Below are positions 38,290-47,401 of a DNA stretch of 49,588 nt, piece by piece. The notes beneath the pieces are model-generated. The model did no database searches. It had not been told where the DNA came from and was given only the letters and a program-made list of their open reading frames with translations. The stretch lies in NCBI RefSeq assembly GCF_012940005.1, contig NZ_SPMX01000055.1:1-49588 (forward strand). Reading direction: 5' to 3'. The stretch is from Candidatus Accumulibacter contiguus. GTDB lineage: Bacteria > Pseudomonadota > Gammaproteobacteria > Burkholderiales > Rhodocyclaceae. The translations under genes were made by a program, and so were the position numbers. Positions within the stretch are counted from its first letter, which is position 1. The number at the start of each line of letters is the position of its first letter.

Positions 38290-39869
38290 ATGCACCTGCG
38301 CAAGCACGACCTTCTGCAAATGAACGACGAGTGGCTGAAGAAGCTGCCGGCGGAGCGATTGCTGGAGGTGTCGAAGCGTTTGCTGGACGACGTCAAAGAG
38401 TGACATGATCGGCTGAACCAAAACCCGGACAACAGCTCGCGCCCGCCCACGAGCCAGGCCCCTTGGGAGAGAGCCAGCGACGCGGAGGTGGGCCAGGATT
38501 CGCCAAGCGAGACCAACCCGGTAGAAGCGGATGAAGGGGAGACGGAAACCGGGGAGGTAAGGGAAGAGACGGCCCAATCGGAAGAGAAGTCCCCCTCAGC
38601 GCCGAAGGCGGCAAAGAAGAAGGCCGGCAAGCCGCTCGGCAGTCAGGGCTTTGGCCGTACCCAGAAACTGACGGTCACCGCCACTTGCGAGCACCGACCG
38701 GAGAACTGTGCGGCGTGTGGGCTAGCGCTGGCGGCGGACGCCAAGTCAGAGGCTTACACGGGCTGGGACGAAATCGACATTGCCCCGCCGGCAGAAGGCA
38801 GGATAGGGCTGCTGTTCAGTGTCACGCGTCATCTCCTGCTCGAAGTGGAGTGTACCTGTGGTCATGTCAGCCGTGCGCAGCCTTGGCGGGCGCCGCCGGA
38901 CAGCCAGTGGGAGAAGGTCGAGCTGGGCGAGTGGCGCTTGGTGGGCCCCCAGTTGGCCGGAGTCCTCGTCTTCCTCGGGCTGCGCATGCGCCTGTCGCGG
39001 GCGCGTATTCGCGAGGGGCTGATGGAATTATTCGGCCTGATGCTGAGCACCGGCGTGATCGACGAGACGATCCGGGAAGCGGGGCGCGCCAGTTTCCCGC
39101 TGGAGGATAGGTTGGTAGCGGACCTCGTGCCGGCGCCGCAACTGAATGGGATGAAACCTCATGGAAGGAATCCGGCCTGCTGCTGTGGCTGTGGGCTTTG
39201 GTCACGACCCACACGGTGCGGTTCCTCATTGGCCCGCGCACCGCGGAAATTCTGGAGAACGCCTTGCAAGACGGCTATCACGGCATGCTCATCAGCGATG
39301 GCTACGTGGTCTACCGCGCCTGGAAAAACCGCCTGCGCTGTTGGCCGCATCTGATGCGCAAATTGCGAGGCCTGGCCGAATCGACCGATAGACGGGTGGC
39401 CGGGGTCGGCAAGGAAATGGAAGGCCTCATGCAAACGCTGATGGACGCCATCTACGCGGCGAGGATCGATCCGCCGCCGGAAGGGCTGCCTGTGCGCTAC
39501 GCGGTCGACATCGCGCGGCTCCGGCACCTATGCGAGGCGCATTGGATGGATGCCCACCCGGCGCTACGCAGCGTCGTGCGCGAATTTCTCTACGACTGGG
39601 AGGTGATCCTGCGCCCGGTCGCCGAGCCCCCTCTGCCGCTTTCCAACAACGCTGCCGAACAGGCGCTGCGCCACTGGGTGATTGCACGCCACATCAGCCA
39701 CGGTACCCGCTCCGAAGCGGGGTCTCGCGCCTTCGCGCTCCTGGCCAGCGTCATCGAAACCTGCCGCCGTCGTGGGGCATCCTCCTGGCGCTACCTCGGC
39801 ACCGTCATCGCAGCCGCGCGCAAGGGCTTGCCGCTCCCGCCGCTCCCAGCCATCCCGGCAGCAGCATAA
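38290..39869 (+). pseudogene. tnpC: IS66-family transposase (TnpC), nonsense mutation plus frameshift
   Basis: Starting at ATG 38290 the frame reads HDLLQMNDEWLKKLPAERLL, then meets TGA at 38401 and continues HDRLNQNPDNSSRPPTSQAP, the classic TnpC N-terminus. A zinc-finger-like HRPENCAACG and CTCGH follow. The DDE core then shifts frame near 39147 (three G where four would keep the frame: DETSWKESGLLLWLWALV). The rest is intact: ILENALQDGYHGMLISDGYVV, PLSNNAAEQALRHWVIARHI and a Pro-rich end whose TAA is also the start of the 94-bp element. So the transposase is almost surely inactive unless the shift is a sequencing error. Confidence 0.85.
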
Positions 39870-39960
39870 GCGGTCGTGAAGAAGTCTTCCGACATTTCAA
39901 CAGCTAATCCATGAGGAAATGCCGTCTCGGAATGTCGGAGAACTTATCCAAGACCGCTTA
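39867..39960. repeat. 94-bp palindromic (MITE-like) element, copy 1
   Basis: The ends TAAGCGGTC and GACCGCTTA are exact inverses, and the homology continues inward for about 30 bp (TAAGCGGTC-n-TGAA-n-AAGT and TCCGACATT). A second element of exactly the same length and similar ends lies at 48909-49002. The TAA of its first base triplet doubles as the tnpC stop codon. No flanking duplication is clear. Confidence 0.8.
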
Positions 39961-40006
39961 GGGGGAGTGAACGATTACGCATAGGGGGAGTGAACGGTTA
40001 CAAACG
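39961..40006. repeat. Two tandem 23-bp units at the IS66 right end
   Basis: GGGGGAGTGAACGATTACGC at 39961 and GGGGGAGTGAACGGTTAC at 39984 repeat with a 23-bp period. Both resemble the IS66 terminal repeat, the outer one almost perfectly. It may record a slipped or nested insertion event. Confidence 0.65.
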
Positions 40007-40054
40007 CTCTGCAGTTTTGGGGTAACTGCAGTCCGACGCATCTAAGCGGCTTAA

Positions 40055-40852
40055 TCATCGACCCGAGTTTTTCTTAAGCATCCGAGGTGGAGGTCTGTCT
40101 TGAATTCGGTATTGCCAATGCAAGTACGTGCCTTGCAGAAACTCCAAAGTAAAGGGAGTCCTGGTCGCGGGATCGAGCGCGAAAAGTTGTTGCTCGGCGA
40201 CGAGAACCGGCGTATACGATGGTTCGTTTTGGAGAGCGAGATCGTGCAATTCGAGGCGATTGGGGAAGCGCGCTGTGAGGATTGTGTCTCGCGAAGTCAA
40301 GGTATACCCATATGACTCATAGACAGTGATTAGCGACTCCTTCGCGAAGTCATGGTCGGCCAAGAAGGTCGGACTGAATCGTTTTGGGTCTAAGTAAACG
40401 CGGTGGAGGGCTCGAGGCTTCCCCCCCAGATAGCGTATCCGTGGGATTACTATGAAAGGCTCTGGCTCCATTAAGCCCAGAGCGGTATAAGCTCGCGTTT
40501 CCATTTGCGTTAAGGGATTATCCGCAAATGGCAAACGCATTACCATTTCTCTCGCGATGACCTCCGTTCTTACCTCTTCTCCGAGAAGATGGGCTGATCG
40601 TGTGAAGCTGAACTCTTCAGCCTCATGGTGGATGAGCGCGGACAACACCATGGCAGAGCCGTCCCCTTGAAGCTTGATCCAGCCGCTCTGCGCTGCGGCC
40701 TCTAGCCCTTCAGTGATGGCCTCCTTGCTGCATCCCCACATCTTGCCAAGTTCTGCCGTGCTCGGAAGGGAGGCACCTTCGCCCAGGCCTTTCTCGCTGA
40801 TCAAGTGCTGAATTCGTGCCTGTATTGAATGCTGATCGTTTGTCATAAACAT
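40055..40852 (-). CDS. GntR-family transcriptional regulator with UTRA-like ligand domain
   Basis: The N-terminal winged helix is of the GntR type: IQHLISEKGLGEGASLPSTA followed by ELGKMWGCSKEAITEGLEAA. The C-terminal ~165 residues look like a UTRA domain (FSFTRSAHLLGEEVRTEVIA, then FIVIPRIRYLGGKPRALHRV), which usually binds a small phosphosugar or similar ligand. ATG 40852 gives 265 aa (TTG 40900 would add 16 residues). It is the last gene of the minus-strand cluster, 267 bp downstream of the radical SAM gene, and a candidate repressor of the whole cluster; this role is inferred. Confidence 0.75.
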   Translation of the reverse strand: MFMTNDQHSIQARIQHLISEKGLGEGASLPSTAELGKMWGCSKEAITEGLEAAAQSGWIKLQGDGSAMVLSALIHHEAEEFSFTRSAHLLGEEVRTEVIAREMVMRLPFADNPLTQMETRAYTALGLMEPEPFIVIPRIRYLGGKPRALHRVYLDPKRFSPTFLADHDFAKESLITVYESYGYTLTSRDTILTARFPNRLELHDLALQNEPSYTPVLVAEQQLFALDPATRTPFTLEFLQGTYLHWQYRIQDRPPPRMLKKNSGR

Positions 40853-41119
40853 CCCAGTCCCTGGTGTTTGGATAGTTTTGTGGCCGGATTTCTTGGCCAA
40901 CTCCTTGATGGAATACCTCTTCCCCGCGGCTTGCAGCCTTCACCCTCGAGCAGCGCTATGGCTGCTGTATTTGGAGCTACTGTCATGCTTTGTGACCGGT
41001 TGCCTAGCACCAGCGAGAGTTGTAGTGAGGACAACTCTGGATGGCTTCGGCAGATCGGTGAGCAGCGATAGAACTCGTACCCCGCCTATCACGTTTGTTC
41101 CCGGGGTCTTGTTCTTGAA

Positions 41120-43632
41120 TTACTCGACCGGCAGGTGCTGCCGATCGAGCTCTCTACTATATGCCTCGATATGACGTAACAGAATGGCCTCATCCTCACT
41201 CCTCTTTCGAAAAACACCTCTAGCGATCATTTGCGACACTTGATTCACAAGGTCACGTACTTCACGTTCCGCCTGGGTGCAGATTTGCCCAAGCTGATCA
41301 TCCATACCACCGATCACGGCTGCCTCGCCTAGACTCTCCATCATGTCGAGATAGATCTCAGCATTAGCCTGAACGGTTTGTGTCGCGAAGTCGACCGCTT
41401 CATCTCCCCCCGTGCCAATGGCTCTTCGAGATGGTCTTTAAGGCGTAGAAGACCGGAGCACTAGACCGAGATATCCTGTGAACGGCCTCGGCTAACTGGG
41501 CGACTGGCGGGTCAGCAAACCGGTAGCGGGATGACATAAAGTTCGGATCTTGTTCCCCGGTCAGGAGGCCCTGGCTGTCTAGCGTCTGCTTAATAGCAGT
41601 CCCCTCGTTGACCACTAGTGGCCGAAACGGCCATGTGTTGTAGCGCACGAGACCGTTCGCTCTGAAAAAAGGCGATGTTCTCAAGAAGTTCCTCAATTGT
41701 TAAGTTTGGATCGAACATTATAAAGCCGACATCAATGTCTAAATCCAACTCTTGAAGCACCTTTAAAGCACACAACGTATCATCGATAGTCTCTTTTCGG
41801 TTGTATCTGAGTTTCTGCGCCCAACTGCCGCTTTCGAGCCCAATATAGACACGGGTCAACCCGGCATTCCGAAGAAGCTGGAGCGCATATCGAATTCTCC
41901 TGTTTTCTTCGGCGATCTTCTGCGTTCTTGGCTCCCTGGAAATGATCAGAGGCGTCGTAAAAATTCGGAACGAGACCTGAGTGTCCCATTTCTGGGCTAT
42001 CGACGCCATCCCAAGGGCAAAATCATGAATCCGGTTCAGAGCGGTCACGCTTCGGCCGCCGAAAAACTCGTCATCGCAGAACTCGATTTCCCGAATTCCT
42101 CGAGAAACGAACATCTCGACGTTCTGAAATACTCGCTCAAGGGAGAAATGCCGCCACTTTGTGGAGGGCGACGGAGTGGTCACGTCGCCAATGGCGTCAA
42201 TCTTGGTTGAGGCGTTGAAGCTGCGCCAGCGGGTGCAATAGGTACAGCTAAACACACAGCCGCGGCTTGTCTGGATCATGTTTGTGATGCCCGGCTTGAC
42301 CGTGTCGGCTGACGGAGGATGCGGAAGCGCGGTTAGGTCCAAGTTGACCAGTGGTGTGCGATGGATTGCGCGCGTCTCATTGCACCGGTAAACGATGTTG
42401 TTGATGTACTGGAGCTGGGTCCGCCCGCGGATGAACTCGACGAGGCCGCGCATGACCAATTCCCCCTCATGTAGGCAGACGATCGCCGTAGGTATGCGCA
42501 AGTCATTTAGAAAGCGCTCAGGGAAATAGGTTGGCAGCTGATTGCCAAGAACAAGAATCGATCCCTGTGCTCTGGGATCTTGGCTATACAGGTCAAGGTA
42601 ACGGTCTACGAGCTGTAGCGTCCCGAGCTCGACCGACAATCCGACGATAGCAGGGAAAGCAGCGCGCTCACGATTGAATGCTCTATCGACTAAGTCGAGA
42701 CGATCTAGCCGACGCACGGTGATGGCGACTTCGTCGCCATACTCCCCAAGCAAATCACCGGTCAGCGTTTCGACGCTGAGGTTATTCCACAAGGCGTAGT
42801 GCCATGGAGAGCCGAACGTCACGAACTCGATGCTTGTCGGCGTGATGGGAAACTCCTTGGCTAGGATATCAGCTAGTGCGTCCCGCACGAGCCCATCGTC
42901 CGGCCCAATTGTGCGTCGAAAGCCGTTCGCGCGACGCTCTGCGATGAAGTAACTGGCATTGGCGCGAACTTGACGGCCCATGCCAGGCAAGAGGTCGAGC
43001 TTGTCCAGAAAGTCCTCATCGGACGCAAGCTCGGCTGCTTGGAGAGGCGTAACTCCGTGGCCTGGGCTCTGCTGGTTTACCACTATCAGGCGATCGAGCA
43101 CCCAGCGACGCGTGCCGGCGGGCACGGGGTCGCGACGATTTTGACTCGTCAGCGAGTGGTAACATGCGGCAAAGAGCAGTAACTGACGCAGATCATCGGA
43201 ATCTACACCTAACTCGTTAAAGAGCTGCTCTCTCACGTAGATCGCATCCCCATCGCAAGCGACCAGGAAGTCAACGCCTTTACAGCGAAAGGAGTAGCGC
43301 CGAAAAGGTTGGCTGTGGCTTGCGAACGCGTTGCTCCCGTGCGAACCAGTTGAATCAGCCGCGCATGGTGGCTGAATGGACCGACCGGAGACAGCCTGAG
43401 CAGAGGGGTTACCGACAATGACGAGACGTGATGGTGAGTTGCTGTGATTGATCTGGGGTGCGAACTCCCGCAGTGGACGCACTGACAAGGGACACACTTT
43501 GATCAAATCCTCTATGGATGACCGAAGGTGCTTTAGCCGGTAGTGCGTGGGCGGGGGGAAACCAGGTGCCACGAGCCCTGTCATCGACCCGGTGGGGCTT
43601 TCTTCGCTAGTGGACGACCGTGTCGTGTTCAT
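41120..43632 (-). CDS. Cobalamin-binding-type radical SAM protein, two homopolymer frameshifts
   Basis: As written the frame breaks in A6 (41665-41670) and C6 (41406-41411, plus strand). Deleting one base in each joins three frames into one 836-codon gene (2511 bases, divisible by three); the third part, 41120-41344, has no start codon of its own in that frame. Read this way the tail runs LTIEELLENIAFFRANGLVR and later SKSHWHGGDEAVDFATQTVQ. The radical SAM motif is C459-x3-C463-x2-C466 in TSRGCVFSCTYCTRW. Before it, residues ~330-420 look like a B12-binding domain (IVGLSVELGTLQLVDRYLDL, LVLGNQLPTYFPE, CLHEGELVMRGLVE), but without the DxHxxG cobalamin-ligand motif. The first ~300 residues are unrecognised. 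The start ATG 43632 overlaps the LysR stop (ATGA), with GGAGG upstream. Likely a methyltransferase- or rearrangement-type enzyme; substrate unknown. Confidence 0.8.
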
Positions 43633-44471
43633 GCTTTCACAACCTCCTTCCACAAGTCCGGTTCTAGTACGCCACCTAGTCTGCGCTCGTCCACCTTTCG
43701 ATGAAGCGCGACCAACTCATCGACAACGTCTCGCGCGGGACGATTGACCGACAGGTATTCCCAGTCGAATTTGCTGAGATAGATGTCGGGCAGCACTAAG
43801 CGGTAGGGCAGCCCGCGCCGAACCATCTCGAGCGCGGACAGGTAGGAGGTTGCGAGCGGTCCGTGAGGCGTCATAACCTCTGGTTCGACCAGCGCAACGC
43901 GGTGGTTAAGTTTTTCCCCATAACCGCCGGATTCCCAGGTCAGCGTCGAGAGCACTCTTGCGCTGGTTCCCCGTGGGGCGGCGATGACGGCCCTCCACGG
44001 GGCGAGAGAAACCATAGCAATATCTTCGTCGATCGTGGTTGCCGAGCCTCGGTGCACGATGGCAAGGTCAATGTCGCCGTCGCGCAGGGCGTCTACCGCT
44101 GCCGTCGACCGTAGAAGCAATGCGCGAGGTGTGTAATCCAGTCTGGCAAAGACTTGGCGCACGAGCATTGCCGACAGACTGCCCGCAGAAACGCGAGGAA
44201 ACCGTATGGCAGCGGCAATCTCGTCGTCATTGCGCCGAATTGCTTCAGCCAACCGCTTGACCTCTGCGGGGAAGACCAACCGGTGTCCTTCATTCCAGCT
44301 TAGGCCGGTGTCGCCGACAACCTCGTCTATCCGATTTAATAGGCGGTCGATGGAGGCTCGGTCCACCCCAAGAAACATGGCCGCTTCGCTCTTGGAGGCA
44401 GGTTTCCTCGCTACCAGTCGGACGAGGGAATCCATGTCTCGCCGCGTGAGGCTCATCCTTTCGCGAGGCAT
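43629..44471 (-). CDS. LysR-like transcriptional regulator
   Basis: A 280-aa protein with an N-terminal helix-turn-helix (DSLVRLVARKPASKSEAAMF followed by LGVDRASIDRLLNRID) and a C-terminal periplasmic-binding-protein-like effector fold (VDALRDGDIDLAIVHRG, and AVIAAPRGTSARVLSTL). The HTH is less canonical than in typical LysR proteins. It lies inside the operon, 11 bases after the glycosidase-like gene, and its stop overlaps the radical SAM start, so the two are translationally coupled. A regulator in mid-operon is unusual; feedback on the same transcript is possible. Confidence 0.7.
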   Translation of the reverse strand: MPRERMSLTRRDMDSLVRLVARKPASKSEAAMFLGVDRASIDRLLNRIDEVVGDTGLSWNEGHRLVFPAEVKRLAEAIRRNDDEIAAAIRFPRVSAGSLSAMLVRQVFARLDYTPRALLLRSTAAVDALRDGDIDLAIVHRGSATTIDEDIAMVSLAPWRAVIAAPRGTSARVLSTLTWESGGYGEKLNHRVALVEPEVMTPHGPLATSYLSALEMVRRGLPYRLVLPDIYLSKFDWEYLSVNRPARDVVDELVALHRKVDERRLGGVLEPDLWKEVVKA

Positions 44472-44482
44472 CGCTTCCCTAC

Positions 44483-45442
44483 CTACAAGTGACCGCCAAG
44501 CACGGGATGACTCACCGGCTGCGGAAAGCTGCCCAAGTCGAACATAATGAATACCGTGCCGGAAGGACGATGATTAGGGCCGGCGACGACGACAACCGGC
44601 GTGGCGCCGGTTTTCGGGCAGTAATACCAGCCGACACTGCCGCCGTTATCCAGAACAATCGCCTGCTCTATGTCCAAAGCCACCAGCCTGCAGGCGATGT
44701 CGGTCAGCGAGCCGGTTATTGCCGCGCACAGCACCGACCCGTCGGCACGTCCGCCCAGCACGCCATGCAGGATATTACGGCTTGGCTTCGCGCGATGGCG
44801 TTCCGCGATCGCATCGATCCGCATGCAAATGGATTCGTCATCAAGGCCATCCTGCTTACCGACTTCCCAGGCATCAGCGAGTTCATGCCAAGCCTGCGCC
44901 GACGGTCCGATCAAGCCTTTCGGGTGCACCTCGTAGGCGTGGGCGGGGTCGGAGCAATTGGCAACAACAAAGGATCGCGACACAGGCCTGCCATCGATAA
45001 CCAGAGGCAGTCCGGTCAGGATATCGGGTTCCTCCGGAAGGCTGCCCAATGGATGGAACGAGACACCACTCCCGCCAAGCGCCGCAACCGGCCAGCAGGG
45101 ATCAAGGGGCGGATCGCCGGCCCGACCGAACCAGGATCCTTTGAGGCGCAGCCGGAAACCGAACTCGTTCAACACGTTGCGTGCACCGACAAGCATCGAA
45201 TGCCCCCGTCCTTCGCTGCGGGCCAGAACATCGGCTGCGCACCGGACATCGGAGCCGTAATCGCGCCAAGGGAGTTCAACGCGTGGTTCTTCGTTCCGGG
45301 CCAGGGCAATACGTTCGGCCCGAAAGGATGATCGTACGTACCCGTAGCTTGGACTCGACACAGCCGCCGCTCCAGGGAAGAACGCGCGGGCCGGTGTCCC
45401 CGCCGGGAGATCGAGAAGTGCAAATTGGGCGAAACAAGCCAC
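44483..45442 (-). CDS. Phosphodiester-glycosidase-like (NAGPA-type) protein
   Basis: The C-terminal third resembles the NAGPA/phosphodiester glycosidase domain: GRADGSVLCAAITGSLTDIA and then IEQAIVLDNGGSVGWYY (residues ~231-275), where the family has a DGGGS loop. The glycines are kept but the first is replaced (LDNGGS at 264-269). It starts with GTG 45442, 18 bases after the ROK gene stop. No signal peptide is seen, so it is likely cytoplasmic, unlike most secreted relatives. The first ~120 residues are unrecognised. A role cleaving or binding a sugar-phosphodiester is inference. Confidence 0.6.
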   Translation of the reverse strand: MACFAQFALLDLPAGTPARAFFPGAAAVSSPSYGYVRSSFRAERIALARNEEPRVELPWRDYGSDVRCAADVLARSEGRGHSMLVGARNVLNEFGFRLRLKGSWFGRAGDPPLDPCWPVAALGGSGVSFHPLGSLPEEPDILTGLPLVIDGRPVSRSFVVANCSDPAHAYEVHPKGLIGPSAQAWHELADAWEVGKQDGLDDESICMRIDAIAERHRAKPSRNILHGVLGGRADGSVLCAAITGSLTDIACRLVALDIEQAIVLDNGGSVGWYYCPKTGATPVVVVAGPNHRPSGTVFIMFDLGSFPQPVSHPVLGGHL

Positions 45443-45460
45443 GGATCGGTCTTCGCAGGT

Positions 45461-47362
45461 TCAGACAAGGAACACGGGGTCGATCTCACGGATCGAGTCG
45501 TCGCCGCCGCTCGACGACGAAGGAGAGAAAAAAGTCTCCCATGCCGCGCGTGCGGCTCCCTCCGCCGCATTAGTTTCACCTGCTTCGCATCGCAGAAATT
45601 TCAAGCCCTTGATAGCATGAGACCCATCCGGGCTTTCGGTCTCGAAGCCATAGAATGTCTTCAAGTGCTCCTTCGCTTCCTGCCCCAATTTTTCACCGAT
45701 AACGGTCACAGGCCCACCCGACAAATAGACAGCATCTGCCTTGAGGATGTCGGCACACATAGCAATAAGATCCGCTGTTAGCCACGACGCTCTTTCCAGC
45801 AGATTGCTCATGCTGCTCAAATACCCGCTAAGTTGTTGCTCGCGCACTTGCTTAAGCAATTCCCTGCATTTACAGTCATCCTTCATCCATGTCAAATGCG
45901 CAGGCAAGTTATCGAAAACCTCCTTCTCCCACTCGTTGGTGTTAAACTGCTTCTCATTGGACTTGGAGAGTTCGTACAGCCAGCTCACTTCCCTGTTGCT
46001 CATGGGGGAATTGAAAAGATCCTTTGCGATCCGAGGATTTGTCTTTTCTGAGAATAGCTGATTGGCAACCCCAGCAGGAAAGTTGCCTCCCTTCTGGTAG
46101 TCAAGAAACGGCTCAACCAGATTGATGATCATTTTCCCGATTTCGTTCAGAAATGGGGTTATCTTGTCGTGTTCGACGAGCCCAAGTGCCGTTCCGGTTC
46201 CGGCCACCACGACCATCAGGCGTTTCCCTGTCCACGACTCGCCTAATAGTCTGGCCCGAGCTGCGTTGACGTGGCCGTCACCGTCGTTAATCAGTCGAAC
46301 ATAATCCCCAAATTGACTTACAAAACCCTCGCGGATTTTCAAACCGTGAATATCATCGGGCGAATTGTCCTTGATGGTCGAGCTAAGCTTCTCAAACTTT
46401 GCGAGAATCCCACTCGTCCCCGCGACGTACTCTCGTCCTGGCTCACCCCGCACCGGGCCCGGCCACGTTACTCCCACGCATAGGCCCTTCAGATCTATAT
46501 CCTTCGCTTCTGGATTCGCTTTTAGCTCCGCTTTTATATGACCGCAAACATACGTACAAAAATCCTCACCGTTCCTATACTTTGTTCCTCGTTCTGTGAG
46601 CAGTTTACCGGGAATAAATGGTTCGAAGGCGGAGGGCTTGCCCTCAACCTTGACGTGTTTGTAGAGGCACCATTTGATGCTCGTGCCTCCAATGTCGATA
46701 CCGAGGAGATAGGGAGATTTATCACCTGCGTTATGTTGAATTCCGGTACGGACAGGTTGGTCAGCTAAATTGAGATAACGCTGGCAGCCAACCTGGAGCA
46801 AATAGGCCCGCAAAGTTTCATGATTGTCTTTCTCCTGAACCCACTTGATAGCTTTGATCCATTGGTCCCGGCGAGCGGAATTAATTCTGTTGCCAGACTC
46901 TGCTTGCAAAAAGTCGACTTCAAGATCCCCTGGTCCGAGCAACATGCGAAGATTAACCCATGCTGCAGCAGCACAGCGAGCGACTACAAGTTTCGGATTC
47001 CACCAGCCTCCATTGTTATAGAGCTCCGCAACCGTGCTCGGCTCTGCGCCTTTATCTGGCCCAGGCAGGCGGTCGACTGTGCTTTGGAGATCGCGGGTTT
47101 TTGGAGCGATCAATGGTAGGGGCAGTGCAAAAGCCCTAACAGTGAACTTCTCGTTCGCCGGTGCCGACCACCTCAACGTCATCAGGCAAAATTGTTTGCT
47201 ATGTTCTCGATGAAGTTCCCGAAGCAGCCGGTCCACATACGGAACCGGCAGGAAATGATGGCCACCAAATTCCCAAGATCGGGCGCTCCATTTTATATAC
47301 TTTAAGAGCCCTTTTCCGATAAGGGACCAAGGATCAAGATCGCTAGTCGTGTCATTGCTCAT
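45461..47362 (-). CDS. ROK-type sugar-kinase-fold protein with an unknown N-terminal domain
   Basis: The 633-aa protein has ~210 residues of unrecognised sequence, then a ROK fold: phosphate loop LLGIDIGGTSIKWCLYK (223-230), NDGDGHVNAARARLLGES with catalytic Asp 360, VVVAGTGTALGLV (GTG ~388-390) and adenosine-side AVYLSGGPVTVIG near 560. The ROK substrate motif ExGH is altered to NEIGKM (H replaced by K) and the zinc motif CxCGxxGC is missing. The enzyme could phosphorylate a sugar or act as a sensor. ATG 47362 with GAGGAGCG upstream. Length is twice a typical ROK kinase. Composition is less GC-rich than core genes. Confidence 0.72.
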   Translation of the reverse strand: MSNDTTSDLDPWSLIGKGLLKYIKWSARSWEFGGHHFLPVPYVDRLLRELHREHSKQFCLMTLRWSAPANEKFTVRAFALPLPLIAPKTRDLQSTVDRLPGPDKGAEPSTVAELYNNGGWWNPKLVVARCAAAAWVNLRMLLGPGDLEVDFLQAESGNRINSARRDQWIKAIKWVQEKDNHETLRAYLLQVGCQRYLNLADQPVRTGIQHNAGDKSPYLLGIDIGGTSIKWCLYKHVKVEGKPSAFEPFIPGKLLTERGTKYRNGEDFCTYVCGHIKAELKANPEAKDIDLKGLCVGVTWPGPVRGEPGREYVAGTSGILAKFEKLSSTIKDNSPDDIHGLKIREGFVSQFGDYVRLINDGDGHVNAARARLLGESWTGKRLMVVVAGTGTALGLVEHDKITPFLNEIGKMIINLVEPFLDYQKGGNFPAGVANQLFSEKTNPRIAKDLFNSPMSNREVSWLYELSKSNEKQFNTNEWEKEVFDNLPAHLTWMKDDCKCRELLKQVREQQLSGYLSSMSNLLERASWLTADLIAMCADILKADAVYLSGGPVTVIGEKLGQEAKEHLKTFYGFETESPDGSHAIKGLKFLRCEAGETNAAEGAARAAWETFFSPSSSSGGDDSIREIDPVFLV

Positions 47363-47401
47363 TGTGGCGCTCCTCTCGTCTGATTGGGCGATGGCGAACC
47401 A

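Larger units (their letters stand above)
38205..40001 (+). mobile_element. IS66-type insertion sequence with broken transposase
   Basis: The ends are GTAACCGTTCACACCCCC (38205-38222) and, inverted, GGGGGAGTGAACGGTTAC (39984-40001), 17 of 18 matching. The element holds only a tnpC-like gene; no tnpA/tnpB is seen. Flanking 8-mers (CGGCCGGG and AAACGCTC) do not match, so there is no visible target duplication. A 94-bp palindromic element sits between tnpC and the right end, and a degenerate copy of the right end is repeated at 39961-39978. Confidence 0.8.

Noticed and set aside
39867-39960. Integron attC site
   Set aside because: The ends are TAAGCG/CGCTTA, not the GTTRRRY core, and no integrase or cassette structure is present.
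44489-45331. Plus-strand ORF opposite the glycosidase-like gene
   Set aside because: It mirrors the minus-strand gene; the minus frame has the glycosidase-like motifs and operon spacing.
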